The notes: generated by a model not told the origin, from the sequence alone. A stretch of DNA of 64,000 bases from an uncultured Roseburia sp. (GCA_947642555.1 CANRSX010000001.1:154433-218432); one strand, 5' to 3'; positions 24,813 through 33,420 are shown, numbered from the stretch's first letter. Program-made: numbers and translations.

Positions 24813-26918
24813 TTATTTATTCTTTTTCTCCGCTCCCGGCACATCCTTGATCGAGAAGCTGATTCTTCCCATCTTGTCTTTGCCGAGGCAGACCACCTTC
24901 ACCTTGTCGCCTAAGGTCAGGACGTCCTCCACACGGTTGATCCGCTCCTTCGCGATCTTGCTGATGTGGACCATGCCCTCCTTGCCCGGCGCAAACTCTA
25001 AGAACGCACCGAACTCCTTGATGCTGACCACGGTTCCGGTAAAGATCTGGCCCTCCTCAAAGTCGGTCACAATCGTCTGAACCATCTCGACCGCCTTGTC
25101 CATCATCGCCTGATCCGTGCCGCAGACCGACACTGCGCCGTCGTCCGTGATATCGATCTTCACGCCGGTGCGGTCGATGATCTCATTGATCGTCTTTCCC
25201 CGCTGTCCGACCACATCGCCGATCTTTGCCGGATCGATCTGAATCTGAATGATCTTCGGCGCATACGGGCTTAACTCCTTGCGCGGCTCTGCGATCGCCT
25301 TTGACATCACCTCATCCATGATGTAAAGTCTCGCCTCTCTCGTGCGCGCGATCGCTTCCTCCACGATTGGCCTGGTCAGTCCGTGGATCTTGATATCCAT
25401 CTGGATCGCCGTAATCCCCTTGTGCGTACCGGTCACCTTAAAGTCCATGTCCCCGAAGAAGTCCTCGAGTCCCTGGATATCGGTCAGGACAATATAATCG
25501 TCGTCCGTCTCGCCGGTCACAAGCCCGCAGGAGATCCCCGCCACCATGGATCTGATCGGCACGCCTGCGGCCATCAGCGCCATGCAGGACGCACAGGTCG
25601 AAGCCATCGACGTCGAACCGTTCGACTCAAAGGTCTCGGACACGGCGCGGATCGCGTACGGGAATTCCTCTTCCGTGGGAAGCACCGCCGAAAGCGCCTT
25701 CTCCGCTAACGCCCCGTGGCCGATCTCACGGCGTCCCGGCCCGCGGGAAACCTTGGTCTCACCCACCGAGTAGGACGGGAAGTTGTACTGGTGCAGATAG
25801 CGCTTTGTGGTGATATTCTCGTCGAGTCCGTCGATCCGCTGTACCTCCGAGAGCGGCGCTAAGGTCACGACATCGCAGATCTGCGTCTGCCCGCGGGTAA
25901 ACATCGCGGAACCGTGCACGCGCGGGATCAGGTCAACCTCCGCGGCAAGCGGACGGATCTGATCGATCGCACGGCCGTCCGGACGCTTATGATCCTTTAA
26001 GATCATCTTGCGCACCGTCTTCTTCTGATACTGGTAAACCGCCTCGCCGAGCACGGCAAGCCACTCCTCGTTCTCCGCAAACGCCTCTTCTAACTTCGCG
26101 GTGATCTCGCGGATATTCTCTTCGCGCTTCTGCTTCTCATCGGTAAATACCGCTTCTTCCATCTGCTCCGGCGTCACGATCTCCCTGATCGCCGCAAACA
26201 TCTCCTCCGGGATCGCACAGCTGGTATATTCATGCTTCGGCTTCCCGCACTCTGAAACGATCTGACTGATAAATGCGATAATGCCCTGATTGATATCATG
26301 ACATCTGTAGATCGCATCAATCATCACATCCTCCGGAACCTCGTTCGCCCCGGCCTCTATCATGATCACCTTCTCGGAGGTCGACGCAACCGTGAGCTGG
26401 AGGTCTCCGGTATCCCACTGCAGCTGGGACGGATTTACAATAAATTCTCCGTCCACCATCCCCATCTGCGTCGTCGCGCACGGACCCGCAAACGGGATGT
26501 CGGAAATCGCGGTGACAAGCGCGGATCCCACCATCGCCACAACCTCCGGGCGGCATGCCGGATCCACCGACATTACCATATTGCTGAGCGTCACATCATT
26601 GCGGTAATCCTTCGGGAACAGCGGCCGCATCGGGCGGTCGATCACGCGCGCGGTTAAGACCGCATTCTCAGACGCCTTCCCCTCTCTCTTGTTAAAGCCG
26701 CCCGGAATCTTTCCGACCGAATACATCTTCTCCTCATACTCCACGCTGAGCGGGAAGAAATCGATCCCGTCCCTCGGCTTGTCCGATGCGGTGATTGTCG
26801 AGAGCACCGTCGTCTCGCCATACTTTAAGAGCGCCGCGCCGTTTGCCTGGGCGCACACCCTTCCGATATCCACGGTGAGCGTTCTGCCACCAAGTTCCAT
26901 GGAATAACTTTTGTACAT
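24813..26918 (-). CDS. pnp: Polyribonucleotide nucleotidyltransferase (PNPase)
   Basis: The enzyme has 701 residues and degrades RNA phosphorolytically from the 3' end. Two RNase PH domains, an intervening helical domain, a KH domain (IGDVVGQRGKTINEIID near 565) and an S1 domain (GTVVSIKEFGAFLEFAPGKE near 630) appear in order. ATG 26918 is preferred to 26924 because AGGAG then has normal spacing. It lies downstream of rpsO, with an 18-bp long-range hairpin in the spacer, as in the autoregulated rpsO-pnp arrangement known from E. coli. Confidence 0.95.
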   Translation of the reverse strand: MYKSYSMELGGRTLTVDIGRVCAQANGAALLKYGETTVLSTITASDKPRDGIDFFPLSVEYEEKMYSVGKIPGGFNKREGKASENAVLTARVIDRPMRPLFPKDYRNDVTLSNMVMSVDPACRPEVVAMVGSALVTAISDIPFAGPCATTQMGMVDGEFIVNPSQLQWDTGDLQLTVASTSEKVIMIEAGANEVPEDVMIDAIYRCHDINQGIIAFISQIVSECGKPKHEYTSCAIPEEMFAAIREIVTPEQMEEAVFTDEKQKREENIREITAKLEEAFAENEEWLAVLGEAVYQYQKKTVRKMILKDHKRPDGRAIDQIRPLAAEVDLIPRVHGSAMFTRGQTQICDVVTLAPLSEVQRIDGLDENITTKRYLHQYNFPSYSVGETKVSRGPGRREIGHGALAEKALSAVLPTEEEFPYAIRAVSETFESNGSTSMASTCASCMALMAAGVPIRSMVAGISCGLVTGETDDDYIVLTDIQGLEDFFGDMDFKVTGTHKGITAIQMDIKIHGLTRPIVEEAIARTREARLYIMDEVMSKAIAEPRKELSPYAPKIIQIQIDPAKIGDVVGQRGKTINEIIDRTGVKIDITDDGAVSVCGTDQAMMDKAVEMVQTIVTDFEEGQIFTGTVVSIKEFGAFLEFAPGKEGMVHISKIAKERINRVEDVLTLGDKVKVVCLGKDKMGRISFSIKDVPGAEKKNK

Positions 26919-26966
26919 GTTCATTCTCCTTTACTCATATTCTCTTTTTATGGCAGAAGACCCGAA

Positions 26967-27054
26967 ACTACTGAAATGCGCACACACTGTTCTCTGACGG
27001 CCCGCCGGCCGCCCCCGCGTTTTCCGCTTTTTTGTCTGTGCGTATTTCAGTGGT
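26967..27054 (-). promoter_or_regulatory. Long hairpin in the pnp leader
   Basis: ACTACTGAAATGCGCACA (26967-26984) pairs with TGTGCGTATTTCAGTGGT (27037-27054) over 18 bp, with two G-U pairs in RNA. In E. coli a similar leader stem is cut by RNase III and then used by PNPase to repress itself. Conservation of that mechanism here is inference. Confidence 0.6.
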
Positions 27055-27074
27055 CCCGGATGTCTCCCGTACCA

Positions 27075-27108
27075 CAAAAAATAGAGCGGAAACTACGTCC
27101 CCGCTCTA
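27075..27108 (-). terminator. Terminator after rpsO
   Basis: On the minus strand TAGAGCGG (27108-27101) and CCGCTCTA (27089-27082) pair, followed by TTTTTTG. It ends 9 bases after the rpsO stop. Confidence 0.75.
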
Positions 27109-27116
27109 TCACAGCA

Positions 27117-27383
27117 CTATTTTCTAAGACCCAGACGTTCGATCAAAGAACGATATCTCTCGATATCAATTTTCTTTAAGTATGCCAGCAGACCGCGTCT
27201 CTGACCAACCATCTTTAACAGACCCCGTCTGGAATGATGGTCGTTCGGGTTCACCTTCAGATGCTCGGTCAGCTCACCGATCCGCGCTGTTAAGATCGCG
27301 ATCTGCACCTCCGGTGATCCGGTGTCGTTCGGGGTTCTCCCATACTCTGCGATAATGCCCTGTTTCTTGTCCTTTGCAATCAT
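27117..27383 (-). CDS. rpsO: 30S ribosomal protein S15
   Basis: The protein has 88 residues, the usual length, and binds 16S rRNA early in small-subunit assembly. Family blocks [35 protein letters not shown] and [12 protein letters not shown] are all present. ATG 27383 follows AGGAGG at good spacing; upstream in-frame codons are ignored. A consensus promoter lies at 27501-27529. Confidence 0.97.
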   Translation of the reverse strand: MIAKDKKQGIIAEYGRTPNDTGSPEVQIAILTARIGELTEHLKVNPNDHHSRRGLLKMVGQRRGLLAYLKKIDIERYRSLIERLGLRK

Positions 27384-27500
27384 GCTCTTTTTCCTCCTTC
27401 TATGGCGCCGCACGGGCTGCCTGATCGCCCAGTTACTTCGGGTACTCAGCGGAAGGTCGGAGTGTCCATCTGCCGAATACGGGCTGACTCATACCGATAT

Positions 27501-27529
27501 AGTATAGCACACACCTTAGTGCTTGTAAA
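27501..27529 (-). promoter_or_regulatory. Promoter of rpsO
   Basis: On the minus strand TTTACA (27529-27524) and TATACT (27506-27501) are 17 bases apart. The leader to rpsO is about 110 bases. Confidence 0.65.
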
Positions 27530-27540
27530 TACCTGATTTT

Positions 27541-28701
27541 TTAATTATTGATGACCCGCACCACCTTCACCGGCGTACGGTAATATGCCCCCGAAATTTT
27601 GATGCCCGACTTCGGCGAGCTTGCATGTACGACCTGGCCGTTTCCGATGTAAATCGCAACGTGGTTGATCCGGCTGCCGTTCCCATAGAAGAACAGGTCG
27701 CCCGGCTGTGCCTCCGACGCGGAAATCTTCGTGCCGCATCCGGCCTGCGCACCCGAGGAGTGCGGCAGCGAAATACCGTAATTGGCAAATACGCTTAAGA
27801 CAAATCCCGAACAGTCCGCGCCTCTTGTCAGGCTCGTGCCGCCCCACACATACGGATTTCCGACAAACTGCGTCGCATACTGCACCAGCGAAACTCTCAC
27901 ATCGGACACGCCGTTGCCGTAGCGCACTTCCGTCATCGTCATCGCCTTCGGCAGCTGAACGGAGATCTCCACATAATCCGCGGAAACATATCCCTCATCA
28001 CTGTCGACATTGATCTTCACCCAGCCGTCAAGCGACTCGACCACCTCGAGCTCCTCGCCCTCCGGCATCATCGTGATAATCGAGCACTCCGTGTTCGGCT
28101 GCTCCCTGACGTAGAGCGTGGTCGTCGTCACCGTCGCGACGGTCTGCTTCACCTCCTGCGCCTTCACCCGCGCCGCGTCGCCGCTTAGCAGGTATTCGGA
28201 CTTCACATAGCCCTCCACCTTGCCGGAACGGATCTGCGTCCATTCTCCCTCGACGCCTAAGATCTCGCATCCCGCATTATTCTGCATCTTGCCCACAACA
28301 TCCGCATCCGTTCCGGGCGCCTTTCTGACATTCAGATTGCCGTCCACACTGGCAATACCGAGATTGATATATCCGAATTCGTCCTCCACCGCAGGCGCCT
28401 CCTGCGCCATGGCCGTCACTGCGACATCCGTCCCGGAAATCTCCGCCGAAACGGCTCCCGTCTCGCTCAGATAGTCGTTCACCGCCCCGTATGCACCGGA
28501 TACCACTGTTGTATTCTGTACGCTGCCGTCCAGGCCCGCCACCAGCTCGGAAGTAGCTCCTGCCGAAAGATCCACTCCGGCCTCCAGCTGTGCGTTCACA
28601 CTGCCCGCATCCTTCCCCTGTGTCTGATTCGCATATGCAGCGGTAACCACCAGGGTCCCCGCTAACAGAATGCCTGCTGCCTTTATTACTCTCGTTCTCA
28701 T
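27541..28701 (-). CDS. Secreted NlpC/P60 cell-wall hydrolase with SH3 domains
   Basis: The protein has 386 residues. A signal peptide (AAGILLAGTLVVTAAYA) precedes a low-complexity Ala/Gly/Val region to about 100, two bacterial SH3 domains (GNLNVRKAPG near 121 and TTLYVREQPNTE near 195), and a C-terminal NlpC/P60 domain. The catalytic Cys is in GADCSGFVLS, the His in INHVAIYIG and a polar third residue in VVHASS. It cleaves stem-peptide bonds of peptidoglycan. A consensus promoter lies at 28749-28777. Confidence 0.9.
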   Translation of the reverse strand: MRTRVIKAAGILLAGTLVVTAAYANQTQGKDAGSVNAQLEAGVDLSAGATSELVAGLDGSVQNTTVVSGAYGAVNDYLSETGAVSAEISGTDVAVTAMAQEAPAVEDEFGYINLGIASVDGNLNVRKAPGTDADVVGKMQNNAGCEILGVEGEWTQIRSGKVEGYVKSEYLLSGDAARVKAQEVKQTVATVTTTTLYVREQPNTECSIITMMPEGEELEVVESLDGWVKINVDSDEGYVSADYVEISVQLPKAMTMTEVRYGNGVSDVRVSLVQYATQFVGNPYVWGGTSLTRGADCSGFVLSVFANYGISLPHSSGAQAGCGTKISASEAQPGDLFFYGNGSRINHVAIYIGNGQVVHASSPKSGIKISGAYYRTPVKVVRVINN

Positions 28702-28748
28702 AAAACCTCCTGGCTGCTTATCCCTTCATCGTATGTTTTCCATTACCA

Positions 28749-28777
28749 AGTATAGCAGTCACGTTTTACGATGTCAA
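28749..28777 (-). promoter_or_regulatory. Promoter of the NlpC/P60 gene
   Basis: On the minus strand TTGACA (28777-28772) and TATACT (28754-28749) are 17 bases apart. Confidence 0.7.
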
Positions 28778-28824
28778 CATAATTCTGTAATATTTGTGTA
28801 ACATTTTACAATGAAAGCCCGGTC

Positions 28825-29181
28825 CCGATGGAAGGCAGACCGCGGGCACACACGCGGAACTGTCCTGACATCCGGGACGCTAACCCATATGAGCAGGAAG
28901 GGCGGACTGCCCGGACTGCGAATGCGGGACAGGATTGCGGGAGGCCGCAGGACGGAGCAATCCTGTGGGCTTTCATTCTTTCAACTCCCCTCTCCGATGG
29001 AAGGCAGACCGCGGGCACACACGCGGAACTGTCCTGACATCCGGGACGCTAACCCATATGAGCAGGAAGGGCGGACTGCCCGGACTGCGAATGCGGGACA
29101 GGATTGCGGGAGGCCGCAGGACGGAGCAATCCTGTGGGCTTTCATTCTTTCAACTCCTCTCTCCGATGGAAGGCAGACCGC
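28825..29181. repeat. 169-bp tandem duplication
   Basis: Two copies start at 28825 and 28994 with a 19-base partial third at 29163. The copies differ by one base that I can see (CAACTCCCCTCT versus CAACTCCTCTCT). Each contains the inverted repeat AGGATTGC ... GCAATCCT (28931-28964 in copy 1). Short open frames run through it in several frames, but none has a ribosome site. This fills most of the 487-base gap between the NlpC/P60 gene and the next gene. Confidence 0.9.
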
Positions 29182-29188
29182 AAGGTTT

Positions 29189-30256
29189 TCATTCCCCGAC
29201 CATCTCCTTATACGTTGAAATCAGCTCCGCAAGCTCCTCGCGTCCCTGGAGGAAACCATACGCAGAGTTCTGTTCCATTTCGGATAAAACCGCCGGCAGC
29301 ATTTGTTTCAGGTCAGATGTTCCGGCAATCTGATCAAACAGCGGGGAGCTGCTCCTGTCCCATGGTTTCATCATCGATGCGAGCATATCCCGTAAGATGC
29401 GGATACATTCATCGGCATTCTGTTCGGCCGTGGCAATCGACAGATGTGGTATAAGTGAATGATATTCTGTAAAGTCGGAAAGCTCCGCTATCCGGCCTGC
29501 TTTATCCGCTATGCTTCTGGCCGTCTGTGTCTTTCCGGCCAGAAGCTCCGCATCGATCAGCTTCCAGAGCAGCAGCTGCGCCTTGTTCAGTGTCTGAAGC
29601 AGGCTGTTCTGCAGCATCCGCACCGCTTCCACGGTTTTGCCCTGCTGCAGAAAAAGGTTCACCTGCATCATCCGTTTGTCCGCCATGCTGCTGAGCACAT
29701 CTTCCTTATCCGGCATCCGGTCCAGAATTTCCTGCGCCTTGTCATAGTCGCCGCCGCGGATGCATCTGCCTGCCAGCATAAAGTCCGCGCTGTTGCTGAT
29801 TCTGCCATCGCCGCTCTTTGCAAGCTGTTCATACCATCCGACAATTTTATCATCATACGGCTTTCTCTGCTCATCGGAAAGCTCGGACATGGTCAGCAGA
29901 CCGTCAAGCTGAAGGACAAGACAGTGAAGCAGCGTTTCATTGTGCGGATATTCGTGGATTTTTTGTTCAGCCGCTTCAAATCCTGCCGCCATTCCCTTTG
30001 CCTGCACAATTGCCGCAGCTTCTCTGCAAAAATATCCGATTTCCTGTTGTGAGATATCTTCCTGAAAACAAAACAGGGTATTCAGATCCGTCTTAAGGAA
30101 ACGTGCTAACGGCGGCAAAAGCGACAGATCGGGGCTTGTCAGACCGGATTCCCATTTGCTGACAGCGGGAATCGATACGCCAAGATACTCCGCCACCTGC
30201 TCCTGTGTGAAGCCCAGCTCTTTTCGTCTTTCCTGAATTACCAGATTCATCGGCAT
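29189..30256 (-). CDS. XRE regulator with long TPR-like C terminus
   Basis: The protein has 355 residues from ATG 30256 (GGGAG nine bases upstream). An N-terminal helix-turn-helix (NLVIQERRKELGFTQEQVAEYLGVSIPAVSKWESG, residues 3-38) precedes about 290 residues of helical repeats resembling tetratricopeptides. This layout is widespread in Clostridia and in some cases senses peptides. No partner gene is visible beside it. A promoter lies at 30288-30316. Confidence 0.78.
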   Translation of the reverse strand: MPMNLVIQERRKELGFTQEQVAEYLGVSIPAVSKWESGLTSPDLSLLPPLARFLKTDLNTLFCFQEDISQQEIGYFCREAAAIVQAKGMAAGFEAAEQKIHEYPHNETLLHCLVLQLDGLLTMSELSDEQRKPYDDKIVGWYEQLAKSGDGRISNSADFMLAGRCIRGGDYDKAQEILDRMPDKEDVLSSMADKRMMQVNLFLQQGKTVEAVRMLQNSLLQTLNKAQLLLWKLIDAELLAGKTQTARSIADKAGRIAELSDFTEYHSLIPHLSIATAEQNADECIRILRDMLASMMKPWDRSSSPLFDQIAGTSDLKQMLPAVLSEMEQNSAYGFLQGREELAELISTYKEMVGE

Positions 30257-30287
30257 AATGTCATCTCCCTTCTTTATGTACAGTTTC

Positions 30288-30316
30288 ATTATACCGTCAG
30301 ACCGGTTCCGCCGCAA
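30288..30316 (-). promoter_or_regulatory. Promoter of the XRE/TPR gene
   Basis: On the minus strand TTGCGG (30316-30311) and TATAAT (30293-30288) are 17 bases apart, about 30 bases from the start codon. Confidence 0.6.
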
Positions 30317-30371
30317 TTGAGCAGATGTTAATGTACGGTTCATTTTTTTAACCGCCGGTTAAATTCAGGCT

Positions 30372-30411
30372 AAAAAAGACAGCTCCGCACTTTTTTACGT
30401 GCAGAACTGTC
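30372..30411 (-). terminator. Terminator after the sortase remnant
   Basis: GACAGCTCCGCAC (30378-30390) pairs with GTGCAGAACTGTC (30399-30411) with two mismatches; six T follow on the minus strand. Confidence 0.6.
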
Positions 30412-30416
30412 CGCTG

Positions 30417-30851
30417 TTACCATGTTATTTCTTCCACAAGCCTTCCTGTCACCAGGTATCGCAGCTCATCATGTCCATCTACGCATGTAGACAATATCAG
30501 ATACCGCTCACTGTCTCCCGGCATGTTCTCGTCCACCCATGTATCCTTAAGCCGGGAGCCGGTCTGTCCTGCGGCATTTTGTTGCAGCTCCGAAAGGAAT
30601 GCATTTCTCCCGTTTTCGTCATCCACACCGTAATAATCCATGAGATACAGGTCTGAAAATTCAGCCGCCGCCACAATCTCATATTTCAGGCACTGCGTTT
30701 CGGTATAAACCAGAATCTCCGAATTTTGCCGGAAAAAATCCGCCTCTTTATAGTCATACAGGCAGCCGAACATGCTCCCGTTTTTCATATTATGTCCGTA
30801 GAGCACCGTGATCCACGCACAGATATCGTCATTTGTCTCGCACAGCTTCAC
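30417..30851 (-). pseudogene. Class B sortase with large internal deletion
   Basis: The frame of 144 codons carries the C-terminal half of a class B sortase, which joins surface proteins to peptidoglycan. Catalytic His is in LYGHNMKNGSMFG, Cys in YLILSTCVDG and Arg in LRYLVTGRL. In intact enzymes about 50 residues separate the WITI strand from YGHNM; here AWITV runs straight into LYGHNM, and the membrane anchor is missing. The frame opens at a GTG that overlaps the stop of the preceding small gene. Probably inactive. Confidence 0.72.
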
Positions 30852-31033
30852 AAAATCATACCCGGCTTTGTCAGAAACGGTTTCCTGTGCTTCTGGCTCT
30901 TTTTTTCCGCCTCCTTCTGTAACAGACAGTGGATCCAGCCTTTTATATAAAAGTAATCTTCTGGATGGCGCACTTTGATTTCACCCAGTTTTAGCGCCAT
31001 GTTTTTTACATCATCCGCTTTTTGTTCACTCAT
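30848..31033 (-). CDS. Small hypothetical protein
   Basis: This protein of 61 residues starts at ATG 31033 with GGGAG upstream. Sequence ALKLGEIKVRHPEDYFYIKGWIHCLLQKE is helical; the last residues KPFLTKPGMIL appear to be out-of-frame sortase sequence, so the original C terminus is probably lost. Similar short helical genes next to XRE regulators occur in Clostridia prophages. It is divergent from the XRE gene at 31165. The function is unknown. Confidence 0.42.
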   Translation of the reverse strand: MSEQKADDVKNMALKLGEIKVRHPEDYFYIKGWIHCLLQKEAEKKSQKHRKPFLTKPGMIL

Positions 31034-31122
31034 CCGTTTCTCTCCCTTCTTCCATTTCTTTGAAATCAATATATCTTTCTTCGAAACCACCGTCAATAAT
31101 AATTCAGACACAACGTTTACTT

Positions 31123-31151
31123 TGAAAGCACATTATGCTATAGTGCTTTCA
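31123..31151. promoter_or_regulatory. Perfect 9-bp inverted repeat between divergent genes
   Basis: TGAAAGCAC (31123-31131) and GTGCTTTCA (31143-31151) are separated by 11 bases, immediately upstream of the XRE gene's GGAGG. This is a probable operator for that protein. Confidence 0.55.
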
Positions 31152-31164
31152 TGGAGGTGAGGTC

Positions 31165-31509
31165 ATGAATATCCATGAAAGATTAAAATATCTGAGAGAG
31201 CAGTTAAACCTGACAACCCGTGCTTTCGGAGCCGCAATCAATATGTCGGGCGGCGCAATCACGAATATGGAAAAAGGGACACGGAATGTTACGGATCGCA
31301 CGATCCGCGATATCTGTCGTGAATACAGGGTAAATCCTGACTGGCTCATCCACGGTAATGAGCCGGTGTTTGAAGATGTGACCAGCGGACTGGAGCTGGA
31401 TGATGATGTAAAACAGCTTGCAAAACAATACAGTATGTTAAGTGATACCGACCGTGAACTCGTCCGGAAATTAATTCAGTCGCTGGCTGAGAAAGCAGAG
31501 AGAAACTGA
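31165..31509 (+). CDS. Prophage-type XRE regulator
   Basis: The protein has 114 residues. Its helix-turn-helix MNIHERLKYLREQLNLTTRAFGAAINMSGGAITNMEKGTRNVTDRT is related to the element repressor at 4148, sharing the xVTDRTIxDICREYxVxxxWL block. The C terminus is one acidic helix. GGAGGTG precedes ATG 31165. With the small divergent gene it looks like what remains of a prophage or ICE control region. Confidence 0.78.
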   Translation: MNIHERLKYLREQLNLTTRAFGAAINMSGGAITNMEKGTRNVTDRTIRDICREYRVNPDWLIHGNEPVFEDVTSGLELDDDVKQLAKQYSMLSDTDRELVRKLIQSLAEKAERN

Positions 31510-31541
31510 TCTGAACGCTTAAAGAATGGAGAAATCAAAAC

Positions 31542-32129
31542 ATGAAACAGCAACGCATTCTTTTCGATTTACTGCTGACTTTTCTAAAAATCGGGCTGTT
31601 CACCTTCGGAGGCGGGTACGCGATGATCTCCATGATCGGGGACAGCTGTGTGGAAAAAAAGAAGTGGATCACGCAGGATGACATGATGAATATCACTGTC
31701 ATCGCGGAATCCACTCCCGGCCCCATCGCCATCAACTGTGCGACCTTTGTCGGGTATCAGCAGGCCGGATTTGCCGGTGCGCTGACCGCCACCCTGGGGA
31801 TCGTGCTCCCTTCCTTTCTGATCATTTACGCGATCTCCATGTTTTTTGACCATTTCCTGGAAATCACGGTCATCGCAAACGCATTTCGCGGCATCCGCAT
31901 CGCGGTCGGTTTCCTGATCCTGGACGCCGGGCTCACCATGAAAAAGAAAATGCCGCGAAAGCTGCTTCCGCAGGCGATCCTGGGCGGTTCCTTTGCAGCC
32001 ATGCTTCTGATCGGCATCTTCTCCTGGAATTTTTCGTCCATCAGCCTGATGCTCCTCGCGGCGGCTGTCCGCCTGGCCGTCTGCGCCATAGAAGAGCGAA
32101 ACGCGGGGAAAGGCGGTGTGAAGCCATGA
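31542..32129 (+). CDS. chrA: Chromate transporter family protein, first half-size subunit
   Basis: A short-chain CHR protein of 195 residues with about five or six membrane helices. The family motif FTFGGGYAMISMI (residues 20-32) and STPGPIAINCATFVGY (near 64) are clear. Half-size CHR proteins work as pairs; the partner gene overlaps by ATGA. Chromate efflux is known for some members, but in gut anaerobes the natural substrate is not established. Confidence 0.85.
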   Translation: MKQQRILFDLLLTFLKIGLFTFGGGYAMISMIGDSCVEKKKWITQDDMMNITVIAESTPGPIAINCATFVGYQQAGFAGALTATLGIVLPSFLIIYAISMFFDHFLEITVIANAFRGIRIAVGFLILDAGLTMKKKMPRKLLPQAILGGSFAAMLLIGIFSWNFSSISLMLLAAAVRLAVCAIEERNAGKGGVKP

Positions 32130-32707
32130 TTTATCTCGAATTGTTTTTTGGATTTCTGCGGGTGGGATGCTTTGCCTTTGGCGGCGCCTACGGCGCTATC
32201 CCCCTGATCCGCGATGTGGTGCTCTCTTACGGCTGGCTTGACGATGAGGCGCTCTCCTGCATGATCGCGGTCAGCGAGAGCACCCCCGGCCCCATCATGG
32301 TCAACCTCGCGACATATGTCGGAAGCAGTCAGGCCGGACTCCCAGGGGCAGTCATCGCCACGACAGCAGTCGTCCTGCCCTCGTTTCTCGTCATCCTTCT
32401 CGTGACAGCGGTCTTAAAAACGCTGCTTCACCACCGGTATGTACAGGCGGTCCTCGGCGGGCTGAAGCCCTGTATGGCCGGAATCATTCTGGCAACCGGT
32501 GTTACGATGATCCTTGGCAATCTGACCGGACCGGCAGAGCGCGCCGTCGTGGATCTTCCTTCCGTGGATCTCCCTTCTGTGATCCTCATGGCGCTTCTCG
32601 GCGGGATCCTCCTGGCTGTAAAAAAGATACGGAAGAAAAAATTATCCCCGATTACTACAATTATAGTGTCAGCTGTGCTCGGAATGGTTGTGTATGGTTT
32701 TGGGTGA
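32126..32707 (+). CDS. chrA: Chromate transporter family protein, second half-size subunit
   Basis: The second half-size CHR protein has 193 residues, with CFAFGGAYGAIPLIRDVV near residue 15 and STPGPIMVNLATYVGS near 51. Its start overlaps the stop of the first subunit, which supports a heterodimer of opposite topology. The 3' end (GMVVYGFG) has a decayed copy at 33355-33420, beyond the MarR gene. Confidence 0.85.
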   Translation: MIYLELFFGFLRVGCFAFGGAYGAIPLIRDVVLSYGWLDDEALSCMIAVSESTPGPIMVNLATYVGSSQAGLPGAVIATTAVVLPSFLVILLVTAVLKTLLHHRYVQAVLGGLKPCMAGIILATGVTMILGNLTGPAERAVVDLPSVDLPSVILMALLGGILLAVKKIRKKKLSPITTIIVSAVLGMVVYGFG

Positions 32708-32831
32708 ATCCTGCATCATCCGCTATATCCTTTCTTAGATTTTCTGTCATGCTACAGTTCTGCTTATCTCTATAGTAATCTATAGCGCCTCAGCTATTTT
32801 GTTGTTCGGATCTGCATTTTTACAAAGACTA

Positions 32832-33257
32832 TCACCTCCAAATGTCGCCCAGTTCGACCAGCCTGGCCTGTATGCGGACATAGGCTTTTGCATCCTCTTC
32901 ACCTAAAGCCTCCAGCATTTTTGCCACCGAATGAATCATTCCGGTTCGGCGCTCTTCGACTAAGGCTATGCCCTTTTCGGTCAGACAGACAATGACCTGT
33001 CGGTTGTCTGCGGAGTCAGGAGTTCGTGTGATCAAATCCTGTCCCTCTAAGGATTTTAGCATGGCTGCGACTCTCGCTGTGGTAAGCATAAGCGCTTTGC
33101 TCATATCTTTGGGATATGCCCGGTTTCCGTTTGCCGCCAAATAATTTAGCGCTAAAACTTCGCCTCTTGCAATTCGGGACATGGTTCGCTCCATCTTAAT
33201 TTGCGGAGCAGAGGCGCGCATATCAATAAGCTGTATCGCTAATTCCGTGTAGTCCAT
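32832..33257 (-). CDS. MarR-family regulator
   Basis: The protein has 141 residues from ATG 33257 (AAAGGA upstream). The winged helix contains YPKDMSKALMLTTARVAAMLKSLEGQDLITRTPDSADNRQVIVCLTEKG at about 45-95, including the family D-x-R wing. A TTGACA/TATTAT promoter lies upstream. It points toward the chrA pair but is not co-transcribed with it. The ligand is unknown. Confidence 0.85.
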   Translation of the reverse strand: MDYTELAIQLIDMRASAPQIKMERTMSRIARGEVLALNYLAANGNRAYPKDMSKALMLTTARVAAMLKSLEGQDLITRTPDSADNRQVIVCLTEKGIALVEERRTGMIHSVAKMLEALGEEDAKAYVRIQARLVELGDIWR

Positions 33258-33295
33258 ACGCCAAAATCCTTTCTTAATTACTAACTCTGCTAGAT

Positions 33296-33324
33296 ATAAT
33301 AGCACGAACTTTTTTCGTTGTCAA
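33296..33324 (-). promoter_or_regulatory. Promoter of the MarR gene
   Basis: On the minus strand TTGACA (33324-33319) and TATTAT (33301-33296) are 17 bases apart. Confidence 0.7.
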
Positions 33325-33354
33325 TTGGATAAGAAAAAATTTTAACCTTAAGAA

Positions 33355-33420
33355 GAAATTACCTTTAATTACTATAAATATAGTTTCCGAAACACTTGGA
33401 ATGGTTGTGTATGGCATCGG
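33355..33420 (+). pseudogene. 3' remnant of another chrA gene
   Basis: This segment reads AAATTACC...ATTACTATAAATATAGT, then GGAATGGTTGTGTATGGC, closely matching the last 60 bases of the intact chrA at 32650-32707 (GATTACTACAATTATAGTG, then GGAATGGTTGTGTATGGT). The frame encodes ITINIVSETLGMVVYGIG. Nothing upstream of it is recognisable as chrA. Confidence 0.65.

Noticed and set aside
28811..29454. Overlapping plus-strand frames through the 169-bp repeat
   Set aside because: They only reflect the tandem duplication, lack ribosome sites and run antisense into the XRE gene.
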